A stretch of 24,309 nt of DNA from a virus. The notes beneath the pieces are model-generated. The model saw only the letters and a list, made by a program, of their open reading frames with translations. It did not search any database and had not been told where the DNA came from. A program made the translations under genes and the position numbers. The DNA lies in the IMG/VR virus record IMGVR_UViG_3300042303_000181, positions 1 through 24,309 of that record, one strand, 5' to 3'. Positions 9,199-18,400 of this stretch are shown here, in pieces (within the stretch, counting starts at the first letter, position 1; every line of letters begins with the position of its first letter).

Positions 9199-9207
9199 TG
9201 GGATAAT
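9199..9207 (+). promoter_or_regulatory. Extended -10 promoter candidate for the lysis cassette
   Basis: TGG followed by GATAAT (9202-9207) forms an extended -10 element in an AT-rich gap, six bases before the ATG at 9214. There is no well-placed Shine-Dalgarno site. TTGTAG at 9176-9181 is a poor -35 because of its 20-base spacing. The stretch from the -10 to ATGAACC matches the one before the adaptor gene at 6529 closely, suggesting a second leaderless transcript that would time lysis genes separately. Confidence 0.45.
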
Positions 9208-9213
9208 TGCCCT

Positions 9214-9483
9214 ATGAACCTTCAAGTTGTCAAAGATGTAGCTACCCGCCTGATCGCCCTGTTTGTATCCAGCTCGCTCGGCATCATCACCGGCTCCTCG
9301 GTTATTGACGCATTTGCTAAGGATATCAGCGTTCCTCTTTGGTACAAGGCTCTCCAGGCTGGCGGTGCTGCCGTAGCCCTCGTTGTCTACGATCTCAGCA
9401 AAGCCCTTAGTGACGGAAAGCTTACCAAGGCTGAGGTCGACAAAGCATTTGGCGTAGACCGGGACAAGCACAGTGCCGCGTAA
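9214..9483 (+). CDS. Holin-like membrane protein
   Basis: An 89-residue protein with two hydrophobic stretches, about residues 10-31 (RLIALFVSSSLGIITGSSV) and 42-60 (LWYKALQAGGAAVALVVYDL). The C-terminus is charged (KALSDGKLTKAEVDKAFGVDRDK). Size, two membrane segments and position directly before the lysin fit a holin, which opens the cytoplasmic membrane at lysis. The ATG at 9214 is preferred over an in-frame GTG at 9160, because the extra residues are polar and overlap the previous gene. The stop overlaps the lysin start by 11 bases. Holins are diverse, so the call rests on topology and context. Confidence 0.65.
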   Translation: MNLQVVKDVATRLIALFVSSSLGIITGSSVIDAFAKDISVPLWYKALQAGGAAVALVVYDLSKALSDGKLTKAEVDKAFGVDRDKHSAA

Positions 9484-9925
9484 GTACACCGGCAATTCCG
9501 ATGGAGCAGCTAAGGGCAAACGCCCTGGCACAGAAAAGCTCGTAGACCTCTGTAAGCGCCGTTGGAAAGCAAAATCTTTGGGGACCTGGGTCGTGCGGGA
9601 CATGCGAGGCAAGCCAGGCCAGCTGTCGGTTCATGCTACCGGTAGGGCTGCGGATATTCAATTTCCTAATGACAAGGTTAAAGCCGAAGCCGTAGACTGG
9701 TTTGTGGAACATGCTGACGCATTGGGCATTGAGGAAATCCACGTGTATGACGCCGGTAAATGGGGCAAGGGCTGGCGCGTAGGCCGTGGCTGGAAGCAGT
9801 GGACCGAAAAAAGTAACGGTGGTACGCCAGGAGCGGATTGGCTCCATTTAGAAATTTCGCCTACATTTGCCGACGATGCTGAGCGCTTTGAAGCTGCTTG
9901 GCGAGCCCTGCCCAAGCCTGGCTGA
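9473..9925 (+). CDS. Endolysin, M15-type peptidase
   Basis: A 150-residue enzyme predicted to cut peptidoglycan cross-links or stem peptides. The zinc-site pattern of M15 (VanY/D-Ala-D-Ala carboxypeptidase-like) peptidases is visible: SVHATGRAADIQF gives H54 and D61 in the HxxxxxxD spacing, and GADWLHLEI gives the second histidine, H125. The acidic residue before it is Asp (D122) in place of the usual Glu. There is no cell-wall-binding domain; the whole chain is the catalytic unit plus a basic N-terminus (RKYTG..GKRPG). The GTG start at 9473 lies inside the holin end. It is flanked by two small membrane-protein genes, as in many phage lysis cassettes. Confidence 0.75.
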   Translation: MPRKYTGNSDGAAKGKRPGTEKLVDLCKRRWKAKSLGTWVVRDMRGKPGQLSVHATGRAADIQFPNDKVKAEAVDWFVEHADALGIEEIHVYDAGKWGKGWRVGRGWKQWTEKSNGGTPGADWLHLEISPTFADDAERFEAAWRALPKPG

Positions 9926-9927
9926 CG

Positions 9928-10143
9928 ATGACTGCCGCGTGGTCCAGTCTTTTGGTGGCCCTTATATCCGGACCACTTATGTGGGTATTATATAGGTTGG
10001 ACAAGCGCAATACTAGTCAACATGGACAAGCTGTTGATCTTATCCAGTCAGTTAAGCACGACGTAAAGGAAGTCAAGGATATGCAGGTTTGGATGGACAT
10101 GAAACTTGACAAACATATTGACCAGGATCACCATGCCAATTAG
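9928..10143 (+). CDS. Small membrane protein of the lysis cassette
   Basis: A 71-residue protein with one N-terminal membrane segment (about residues 5-22, WSSLLVALISGPLMWVLY). A basic patch (RLDKRN) and a charged helical tail (about 33-66) with coiled-coil character follow, and it ends in a His/Asp-rich tip. Similar single-span, coiled-coil proteins sit next to lysins in many actinophages and may be second holins or lysis regulators. The ATG at 9928 follows the lysin stop by two bases. An in-frame TTG 30 bases earlier is less likely. The stop overlaps the next gene. Confidence 0.6.
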   Translation: MTAAWSSLLVALISGPLMWVLYRLDKRNTSQHGQAVDLIQSVKHDVKEVKDMQVWMDMKLDKHIDQDHHAN

Positions 10144-10825
10144 CTATTTTGAAACCCTTAAAACACAGTTAACAGAAGCGGCTACAGCTAAAAAAGCTGC
10201 CCTTGACGCTGCTTATGACCGTGCCACTACTGCTACTTTTGATGCTTCCGGTAAGCCAACCTATAAAAAAGATGCTGCCGGAAATAACATTTATGGAACT
10301 CGTGACGTGCAGCATTTGGAAAATGTCCGCAACATAGGTGTAGGTGCCGAAGCTAGCGGGACTCTTCGCAGCGGTCAGAATCAAAGAAATCTTATTAATA
10401 ACGAAGCTGATTACAGAGCTGACGTACTTGCTGCCAGTACTAAATTAACAGCGGACAAAAACTTAGTTGATACAGAAACAGGGACCAAGACCGCGGAGTA
10501 TCAAGCCTTGTATGGGGACAAAGCTGGTGCAGGTTCAGGTGCAGTAGCAGGACCAGCAGCAGGATCAGCAGCAGGATTAGCACCCGCTACAGCACCCCCT
10601 GCAAGAACAAGTACTGTAACAAGCGGCGGCAAAACTACTGTCCTAACACCAGCTCAACAAAGCGCATGGGCCAATGCTTTAAAAAATGTACCAGCTTCAA
10701 GGGCTGGAAATAGAACCCCCGTACCAGCTGTACCAGCTTCAAGGGCTGGAAATAGAACCCCTGCACCAGCTCCTGCCAAAGCTCCTGCCAAAACGGTAGT
10801 TCCAAAAAGAATAGGTGGTTACTGA
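10133..10825 (+). CDS. Ala/Pro-rich protein, probable internal virion protein
   Basis: A 230-residue protein. Residues 1-120 are helical and polar (FETLKTQLTEAATAKKAALD), with a GTLRSGQNQRNLINNEADYR stretch. I have seen this kind of motif in small proteins encoded beside giant virion proteins. Residues about 125-230 are low complexity, rich in Ala, Pro and Gly, and include a duplicated 14-residue unit (VPASRAGNRTP). The ATG at 10133 has AGGA five bases upstream. It overlaps the previous gene by 11 bases and ends in a TGATG junction. Because the next three genes also look like ejected internal proteins, I group it with them; the function is not established. Confidence 0.6.
   Translation: MPISYFETLKTQLTEAATAKKAALDAAYDRATTATFDASGKPTYKKDAAGNNIYGTRDVQHLENVRNIGVGAEASGTLRSGQNQRNLINNEADYRADVLAASTKLTADKNLVDTETGTKTAEYQALYGDKAGAGSGAVAGPAAGSAAGLAPATAPPARTSTVTSGGKTTVLTPAQQSAWANALKNVPASRAGNRTPVPAVPASRAGNRTPAPAPAKAPAKTVVPKRIGGY
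10688..10761 (+). repeat. In-frame tandem repeat, 42-bp period
   Basis: Two identical 32-base segments, 10688-10719 and 10730-10761, begin GTACCAGCTTCAAGGGCTGG and lie 42 bases apart. The period is exactly 14 codons, so the reading frame is kept. The perfect identity of the copies, including synonymous sites, points to a recent duplication. Confidence 0.9.
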
Positions 10826-11226
10826 TGACACGCTACAAGCCATTTAGAGATGCTGTTGCAAGCCGTGAAGAAGCATTTCGCGAGCAAGTACCAAACGTTT
10901 TAAACGTATCTAGTTTATTGCAACCCGAGCAGGGAACACCATCTTCCCCTCCATCAGCAATTAATCCTAACGAAATTCCTTCGGTGGGCGCGCTCGCCAA
11001 TATGAAAGCCATTTCCGGCACTCAGTCAACGGCTCGCCAGGATCAAAACAAAGCAACTATTAGACGGCTTCCTCAATATGTCGATGCTTATAGAGGTTAT
11101 CTTAAGTGGCGTTACCCTACACGCTACGGTGGCGGCGGTGGCGGCGGTGGCGGCGGTATCCTTGGCGGTTATGAAGTTCCTAGCCTTGGCGATCCGTTTA
11201 CTCCTCCTAAACCGACAGGAAGATAA
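10825..11226 (+). CDS. Small Gly-rich protein, probable internal virion protein
   Basis: A 133-residue protein. The first 30 residues are helical and charged (FRDAVASREEAFREQVPNV), the middle is Ser/Pro-rich, and residues about 80-101 are basic and aromatic (RRLPQYVDAYRGYLKWRYPTR). Ten glycines follow in a row (102-111), then a Pro-rich tail. The layout suggests a flexible linker protein. It starts in a TGATG overlap, so translation is coupled to the previous gene. No family is recognised. Its place between the Ala/Pro-rich protein and two larger proteins suggests it is packaged with them. Confidence 0.6.
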   Translation: MTRYKPFRDAVASREEAFREQVPNVLNVSSLLQPEQGTPSSPPSAINPNEIPSVGALANMKAISGTQSTARQDQNKATIRRLPQYVDAYRGYLKWRYPTRYGGGGGGGGGGILGGYEVPSLGDPFTPPKPTGR

Positions 11227-11229
11227 TAG

Positions 11230-12468
11230 ATGCTTGGCACAAAGACTGATCTTTTTAATGCAGCTAGCGGCAAAATGCCTAAACGTGTATTCACCAATAC
11301 CGATTTCGGTGGCACTGGTACGACTACAACAACTACGCCGCAGCAGGGTACATATGCAGAAGCTTTGAGCCGCAAGGGTTTGCTAGCTCAAACCTTTCCT
11401 AGCCTTGCTGCCGAAAACGCTACCTATAAGACACAAACGGGCCAACTTTACGGACCATACGCAACGGCCGTTGGTGCTCCAGCAACGAAAACCTTTGCTG
11501 ACGTTTTGGCCCGCACCGGTAGAACATCAAGCGGTAGCGGTAAGTACGGGGGATTTAGGAATGCTGGAGACTTGACTACAGCTATTGGCGGAGCGGCTAT
11601 GAACGTTCGTGACGTTACTGTTCCACAACTTAGGGCTGCCGCTAGTGACTACTACACCAAGCTAGACAAGGGTTACCGCGGTGCCCTAGGGCCGTTGACT
11701 GGCTTTACTAGCGAGTACAATCCAAACGTTGTTAGCCCCGGCAACTTCCGCATTGCTGACCAGCTGTCAATGCCTCAGTATGCTAACCAGCGTGCTGCTA
11801 TTAAGTCATTTACCCCAACCCTGGGATCTTGGTATACAGAACAAGCTAAGCCAGCTGAGGAATATCTACAGACTGCTCAGCAGCTTGAGATGACTCCGCT
11901 GTCTCAACTTGCTACTTCTATCGCAACCAGGGGATACGGCATGGATGCCAACCTTGCTGCCGGTAAGTTTGCAGGACTTGACTCAGAATACTTTAAGCGC
12001 AATCGCGATGCTGAATACATGGGCCAGTATGGCGTTCCGTACGACGAGTACACAGCTCTTCAGAAAGAAAAAGAAGACGCTCTCAATACCGCAAAAGACC
12101 AGGACGAAGCAGATGCTTTGTCTAACATTGAATCAATTACCGGATTCTCTTATGGAGCCTTGTCGCCAATTGCTGGTCAAACTAAGATTCAGATGTACAA
12201 CACACTTGCAGGCAATTATTCATACAAGGACCTTAACAACGACAGCGTGTTGACAAGTTCAAATGGGGCTGGCGTTGTTGCTGCCTATAAAGATTTTATA
12301 GCTAACGCCAAAACTGATGAAGCCCAAAAACTTATTGATTCGATTGATACAACTCCTGGAGCAGAGTCTTTGGCACTTCTTCTTAAAGCCCTTCAAAACC
12401 GTCTTGTAACAATTCCTTCCAAGGCTAGCGAGAATGCTATTATTTGGGGAACTCCAATAGATCAGTAA
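11230..12468 (+). CDS. Probable internal virion (ejection) protein, 412 residues
   Basis: The N-terminus has a Thr-rich linker (GTGTTTTTTPQQG). The body is largely helical with Ala, Tyr and Gln, including YLQTAQQLEMTPLSQLATSI and a charged helix near residue 280 (QKEKEDALNTAKDQDEADAL). There is no membrane segment or enzyme motif. It has a clear Shine-Dalgarno site (AGGAAG, 11217-11222) seven bases before the ATG, and a TAATG junction with the giant gene. In podoviruses two or three internal proteins of rising size (T7 gp14-gp16) follow one another and are ejected ahead of the DNA. This gene fits the middle place in such a series, but the sequence alone does not prove it. Confidence 0.6.
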   Translation: MLGTKTDLFNAASGKMPKRVFTNTDFGGTGTTTTTTPQQGTYAEALSRKGLLAQTFPSLAAENATYKTQTGQLYGPYATAVGAPATKTFADVLARTGRTSSGSGKYGGFRNAGDLTTAIGGAAMNVRDVTVPQLRAAASDYYTKLDKGYRGALGPLTGFTSEYNPNVVSPGNFRIADQLSMPQYANQRAAIKSFTPTLGSWYTEQAKPAEEYLQTAQQLEMTPLSQLATSIATRGYGMDANLAAGKFAGLDSEYFKRNRDAEYMGQYGVPYDEYTALQKEKEDALNTAKDQDEADALSNIESITGFSYGALSPIAGQTKIQMYNTLAGNYSYKDLNNDSVLTSSNGAGVVAAYKDFIANAKTDEAQKLIDSIDTTPGAESLALLLKALQNRLVTIPSKASENAIIWGTPIDQ

Positions 12469-15400
12469 TGGTTATCCCAGCACAACCTCGCAAACTTCAA
12501 CCGATAGCTACTAAGCCAAGGCTCCCGCCTATTCCTATCCCAAGACCTACGCCTAGCACCGGTGGTGGTGGAGGAGATGATGATGGCAATAGTTGGTTTG
12601 ACAATTTTGCAGACGACGTTACAAATGTTGAGCTTAAATTATGGAACGGTCTTCCCTACATCGGAAGAAAATCACCAGCTAGCTCATCTTCATTAAGTCC
12701 CGTTGCAGGAAAATCTAGATTCCAAACAGAAACTCGTGAAGTTGCAAACGTTGTACGCAACGTTCCATCCGGCGCTATTCGTTTTTTTGGCGGCCTCGGG
12801 ATTGATCTTGTAAAGCAATCTACGCCATTTATTTGGCAAGACGAAAGACCATACAGCGATCCAAACTCAACAACACGTCAATTTGCAACTAGCGTCGGTA
12901 ATACTCTTCAGTTTTGGAATCGTGTTCCCGACTACGCAGAGCAATGGCAAGCTGGAGGACCTATCTCCGGAATGCTTATTGAAGACCTTGGAAACATTTC
13001 ATTTATAGGCCGCGGTGCCGCAAGAGGCGCATCTTCAATTTCAAAAGCTACCGGCGCTTCTGCTGCCGAATCTGCTGCTGCCGCTTCTGTCGCTTCCCGT
13101 TCAGCCGCTGCTTCGGCTACAAGAGGGGCGATGGCAGATGCTGCTGCCGCTGCAGAAAGGGCTGCTTTATATACTGCAAAATCTGAACGCATGGCAAAGA
13201 TTTCCGGATGGGCTGATCGTACTGCTTCCCGTACGGGCCATGCTATTGACTACGTAGACAAAGCAGCCAACTTTCCTTTTAAGCCTTACGTATGGGCAGG
13301 CAAAGGTCTTGGCCGCGCTTATCGAGAAGGTTTGTATGTAGAACAACTTTCTACCGGTTGGGGCGCACGCGCAGCCAAATCCTACATTCAGCAAATTGAT
13401 GATCTTCGTAAAGCCAATCCGGAGATGCCGGACAACCATCCTGACCTTCAATTGCTTCGTAAAAAAGCGGCAAGAAACATTGCCATATCCCTAACCCATG
13501 CTACAAAAGCAAAAATCCGTCAAGCGGTACGCAACTCGGAGTTTGAAGCAGAGCTAGTAAAACAAACACTTCTCAACATTCAGAAAAACCCCGAGTTTAA
13601 AGATGTTGTCAATCCCGCCACCGGCGAAGCCTGGGGTGAACTTAGTCAAATAGAAAACGAAGCAATCATTGCTGTTATCAACGGCCGTGCTGCTCTTGTA
13701 AAATACCTTGTTGAAAACCTTAACAAGACACCTGAAGAAATTGCCGAGCTTGGCCGCTATGACGCCACTCCGGAATACCACCTTTCGGGATCAGGCGCTC
13801 GTTTATCAATTGACTTTGTAAACGGAAATCTTTCTCCCGAACAGTACCAACGCTTGTCTTCTGCTGTTGAAGGCTTGATGAAAGCTCTTGTTGAAGTTGC
13901 ACAAAAATCAGTAGATGGCGTTGGCCGTCGCAGTGCTCTTTCTACTGACTACTTAATTCCTCTGCCTTTTGTCAATCGTCTTAAAATCGCTGTTGCAAAA
14001 TCAAAGAACAAAGCCCTCATTGACCTATTTGCAGAAGCAGAAGAAAACGGAATCTTTGAACTTCCGGCTAACGACCCAGTACGCCAACAGTTTCTTATGG
14101 CGATTGTTGAAGCGTTGCCTGATGAACTTGCTCTTGACCCTTCCATGTACCCAGCGTCAATGCGAGAAAACATTGAGTTCTATCGTCGCGTTCGCCGTTC
14201 CTTTAACCAGGAGGCAACTGGCGCAGCATTGGGTGAACCTCTTCCGCCACGAGATGGTCGTCCTCGCGCACCCAAAGGTCCATGGGATCCATTTAAAGAT
14301 TCTGACCCGGATGCAGAAGTTACAGACCGTCCTGAGCAATTTGACATGCCCCCATCACGGGGCCGCCTTAATGCTGCGGAAAACCTGTTAGGCAAAACAA
14401 AAGAAAAGCTCAAGAAGCTCGGTGATGAAATTCTCAAAATCACCGACAAAATTGCATTGCTTGAAGAAAAGCATGTAAAGCTACAGCAACAAGTTCGCAA
14501 GTACGACGTTGTTGACGCACACCTTGCTGGCATGAACGAAAAAGCAATTGCTAGAAAATACCGTATTCCGGTTTCTGAGGTTCGGGAAATCATTGCTAAG
14601 AGCCCTGTAGTAAAGCAGGCGGCTAAGCTTGCCGAAACCACCGCAAGGCTTGAAGAACTTCAGAAGGTAATTGGTAAAAAAAGGGCTTCTCTCCCCGAAA
14701 ACGCAGTGGACGCAGAGCTTGCCGTATTGCAGCAAGAACTTGCTAACGCCCAAGCAGCGGCTGCGTCTGCTCGTCAGGCTGTTGACGCAGCAAGGAACAT
14801 TAACGAGATTGCTCGCCAGGCCGACGAGTCAGCAATCAGCAATCTTACCGATGCAATCGTTCTTGCAGATGACGAACTGTATGACGGTGAGATGGCTTTC
14901 GAACGGGCAGGCGGAGATCTCGACACGCTTAAGGTTGAAGTTGATCCTAAGGAAGTATTCCCAGTTACTCCGGAACGTGGTGACGCATACATAGAACAGC
15001 TCAAGGCTGTAGCCCAACAGGCGCTTGAAGGATTGGAAGGCAGCAGCTTGCAGGCTGTTATTCCTAACTTTGTCACCGCAATTGAATCTGCCTGGAACGA
15101 CGCTAACGAATTTATGGAGAATGCTCAGACGCCTGCAGAGTTGCGGGTTGCTGATCTCCGCATGGAGCAGCTTGGTGACGTTATCAACGACGTTACCCAG
15201 GAGCTAAACAAAGCCTTCTACGAAACACCTGAAGGCATGACAATGGAACAGGCTGTTGGTGAGGCCATCGTCAAAGTTCTTGGAGATGAAACAAACCAGC
15301 GGGTTATTGCTGGCACTGCACCACTGACGAAGGGCGGAGTCGTACGAGGTGGCGAACCACGCACAACCATCTTTAACAAGTTAAACACCAAGCGCAATGA

Positions 15401-18400
15401 TGCTGGAGCGCTGGATCTTGGTTTGATAAATGACTGGAGTAATCCAAACATTATCATTATGAAAAAAGGTGCTGCAATTGATGAATTGATTCAATCAATA
15501 ATTGACGACACTGCGGATACTTCTGTATTTCCACAAAGGGAAGTTTCATCTAAGGTTGGCACTGTCCATCAGCTTGCTACGGCGGCAAATATTATTGCTC
15601 GTTACGTTAAAGAAGTACGTGCTGCCACAACAAAAGAAGCAAAGATACAGTTAATTCTCAATCCTCCCGATTACGTCCCAGCAGAATTGTATGCAGAGAT
15701 GACTCGCGGTATGAGTCGTGACACTATTCCAGCTGACGAAAATGGTCCAACCCATCCTCTCCGTAAGTTCTCTAAAAAATCTTACGAATATTTAAGAAAA
15801 TCTCTTGAAGAATTAAACAAAATTGAAAACCATTTTGCAGTTCATAAAACTGCCACCCAAATTACATGGACAAACGCACGTATTCCTGGCGTTAGGGTTA
15901 TAAGAGATTCTCAAGGTGGCGCTCCGACTATTGAAATAACTTTACCAAGCGTTCCCAAAACTGGAGTTATTCCTTCACTTAAGTTTTCTGTCGATGCCCC
16001 AGTTGAAACCGTTCTTCAATATCTTGACATTCTTGAAGATGCAATCAACAAAGATCGTGGTGCCCAGGAATTAAATTTCGGAGCAGGAATGGAGAACAAT
16101 ATTGGCTGGTTGGTGAGAATTGAAGGTCTCACAAAAGCCAAGGCGTCTTTAAAAACAGCTGCATTAAAAGACATTGCTACGCTACGTAAAGCTATTCAAG
16201 ACATACCCGAATGGTCTAGATCTACGGGGATTGAACTTGTTCGTCCCGACTCTTTAATTCCTGGTGTCAGGGACAACATTGTTCCTATTGACAGAAACGC
16301 TAGTGACATTCAAGACCTGTTTTGGGACGAAGAGCAATGGCCGGGCAGGGAAGAAGCTTCTTCGGTTGCTTCAAACATTTTTGCAGAGCTTGATGATTTT
16401 GACCCAACGGAAGGGCTCACCCAAGATCAAACAATCCTTAACAATATCCCGGTAGACGATCCCGTTCTTAGACAGCAGATCATCGATGTTCTTAAAGAAG
16501 CGATAGAAAACGAATTAAAAGGAAGCAAAAAATTTTCTCTTGCTTCTGACCTTAAATACGTAGTTGATGTTATTGAAGGCCGAGGCGAAGTTAAGCGCCT
16601 TGCAAAAGTTGACGACGTTCTTGAACAAGCAAAGCCACCGACAGCCAAGAACACCCGGGCTGACTATGTAATTATCCCTTGCGGTGCTGCCAAGGGTCCG
16701 GTTGCAACTACGGCTGCCGAAATGTACCAAGGCTCAATGTTTAAAGATGCACTGGCTACGGCTCGTGAAATGTTTGACGACGACCGCATTTACATCATCA
16801 GTGCTGAGTACGGCCTCCTTCGTCTTGATGACGTTATTGAACCATACGACAAAAAGCTTGGCGACCCTGGCTCCGTTGACAGTACAACCATCTCTATGCA
16901 ATTGCGCGACGAGGGACTTAAGAGGGGATCCAGTATTCTTTCCTTGCTCCCCAAGGAGTACCACAACTTATTGCAGCGTGGTGTAGAAGGACCAATAAAA
17001 GCCAACCCCAACAAACTTACCGTTGAACAATATTTTGCAGGGACAAGGGGAATTGGTGAACAAAAGGGCCGTCTGTCCAATCTTCGTAAAGAAACAGCTG
17101 CACAAAGAGCAGAAGCTGCTGCAGATGGTGCAGCCCTCATTGACCCCGAGCTTGAACAGCTTGCTAACAGCGTTGCCCAAGATCCTGCGTTGTACGCAAA
17201 CTTTAGAGGCCAAGTTGAAGAACGTGCCATGTTGGAGCGTGACATTGAGTCAATGCGTAACCCAACACCCGAAGACATTGAGACATACCGCAAAGACGCA
17301 CAGGCCAAAGCACAGGAAGAAGTACGTACCTATGCTGGTGTCCTTGAAGGCATCGGCGGCAAGTGGGACCGTGCCAATGATTCCGTAACATTCTATGTCA
17401 ATGTACGTTCCGGTACAGCCGAGTGGGAATGGTGGGACAAGCTTGACTCACGTGAACGCCGTCGTCTCGCCCGTACATATTTCCGTTCAACTACGGAACG
17501 CAGCACCGCAGCCAAGGGTCCAAAGCTTATCCGTGTTGCAGATAACATTGACCAGCTAGCCGACCCTTACGGTCTCACACCTGACGAATGGGGCCAGCAG
17601 TTTCTTGAAACTGTACGTGAATACGAACGTGCCAAGAAGGCGCTAAAGGAAAGCAAGAGCAAGAACTTCGACCCTCTTGCCGCAATCGACGAGAACCCTG
17701 AACTTCAGCAGGCACAGGATTACCTTGACCGCTTGATTAACGAAGAGGGTGTTGACAATGATCTTGTAACTGTTGTCAATCGTGCTCGGGAAATCCTTGG
17801 CGACAACGAAATCCCATCTTTGCGTGTCATTGCTGATAAGCCAACCGACGTAGTGCCGGAACGCAAGATCTCTGATCCGACCGTTCGTCGTGCCGCCTAC
17901 GAAGCTGACGTCATTAACGCAATGGCCAAAGACGCAACAAAGAAGATGCGTGCTGCCCAGCGAGCAACTGAACGCCTGGCAGCCTTTGAAGAGTTTATTG
18001 TTCAGTCGGAAAAGTATCGTGGAGAAGCGGAAAGGCTGATCCAGCTTCAAAAGACCGGCACCAAGGCTCGTCTTGCTTTAGCAAAGAACGCTGCTACTCA
18101 ATCTGCTTTGCGTGAAAAAATTAAAGATAAAAAGAAGAAGGCTCGTAAGCTCAAGATCATTGAGAACCGCCTGGAATCTTCTCAAACTCTTGCCGACATT
18201 CAATCAATGGGTGGAGCTGCCCCGTTGCGAGTTGCAATGGAAGGTGGCTACCCGTCAGAACAGTTTGCTGTAGGCCTTCCCGACGGTGAAGATTTCCAGT
18301 TCCAGGGGCCAATGTATGTACCTACTGGTCGCCCTGCAGTCTTTACGGGCGGCTTGGCAATGGACCTCCAGCGAGCTGGTCTTTCCGGATTTGAAATCCT

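Noticed and set aside
7134-12467. Upstream alternative starts (GTG 7134, GTG 9160, TTG 9898, TTG 10106, TTG 12444)
   Set aside because: Each adds only a short stretch overlapping the previous gene; the downstream ATG is better supported by a TAATG junction, a ribosome site or a -10 box.
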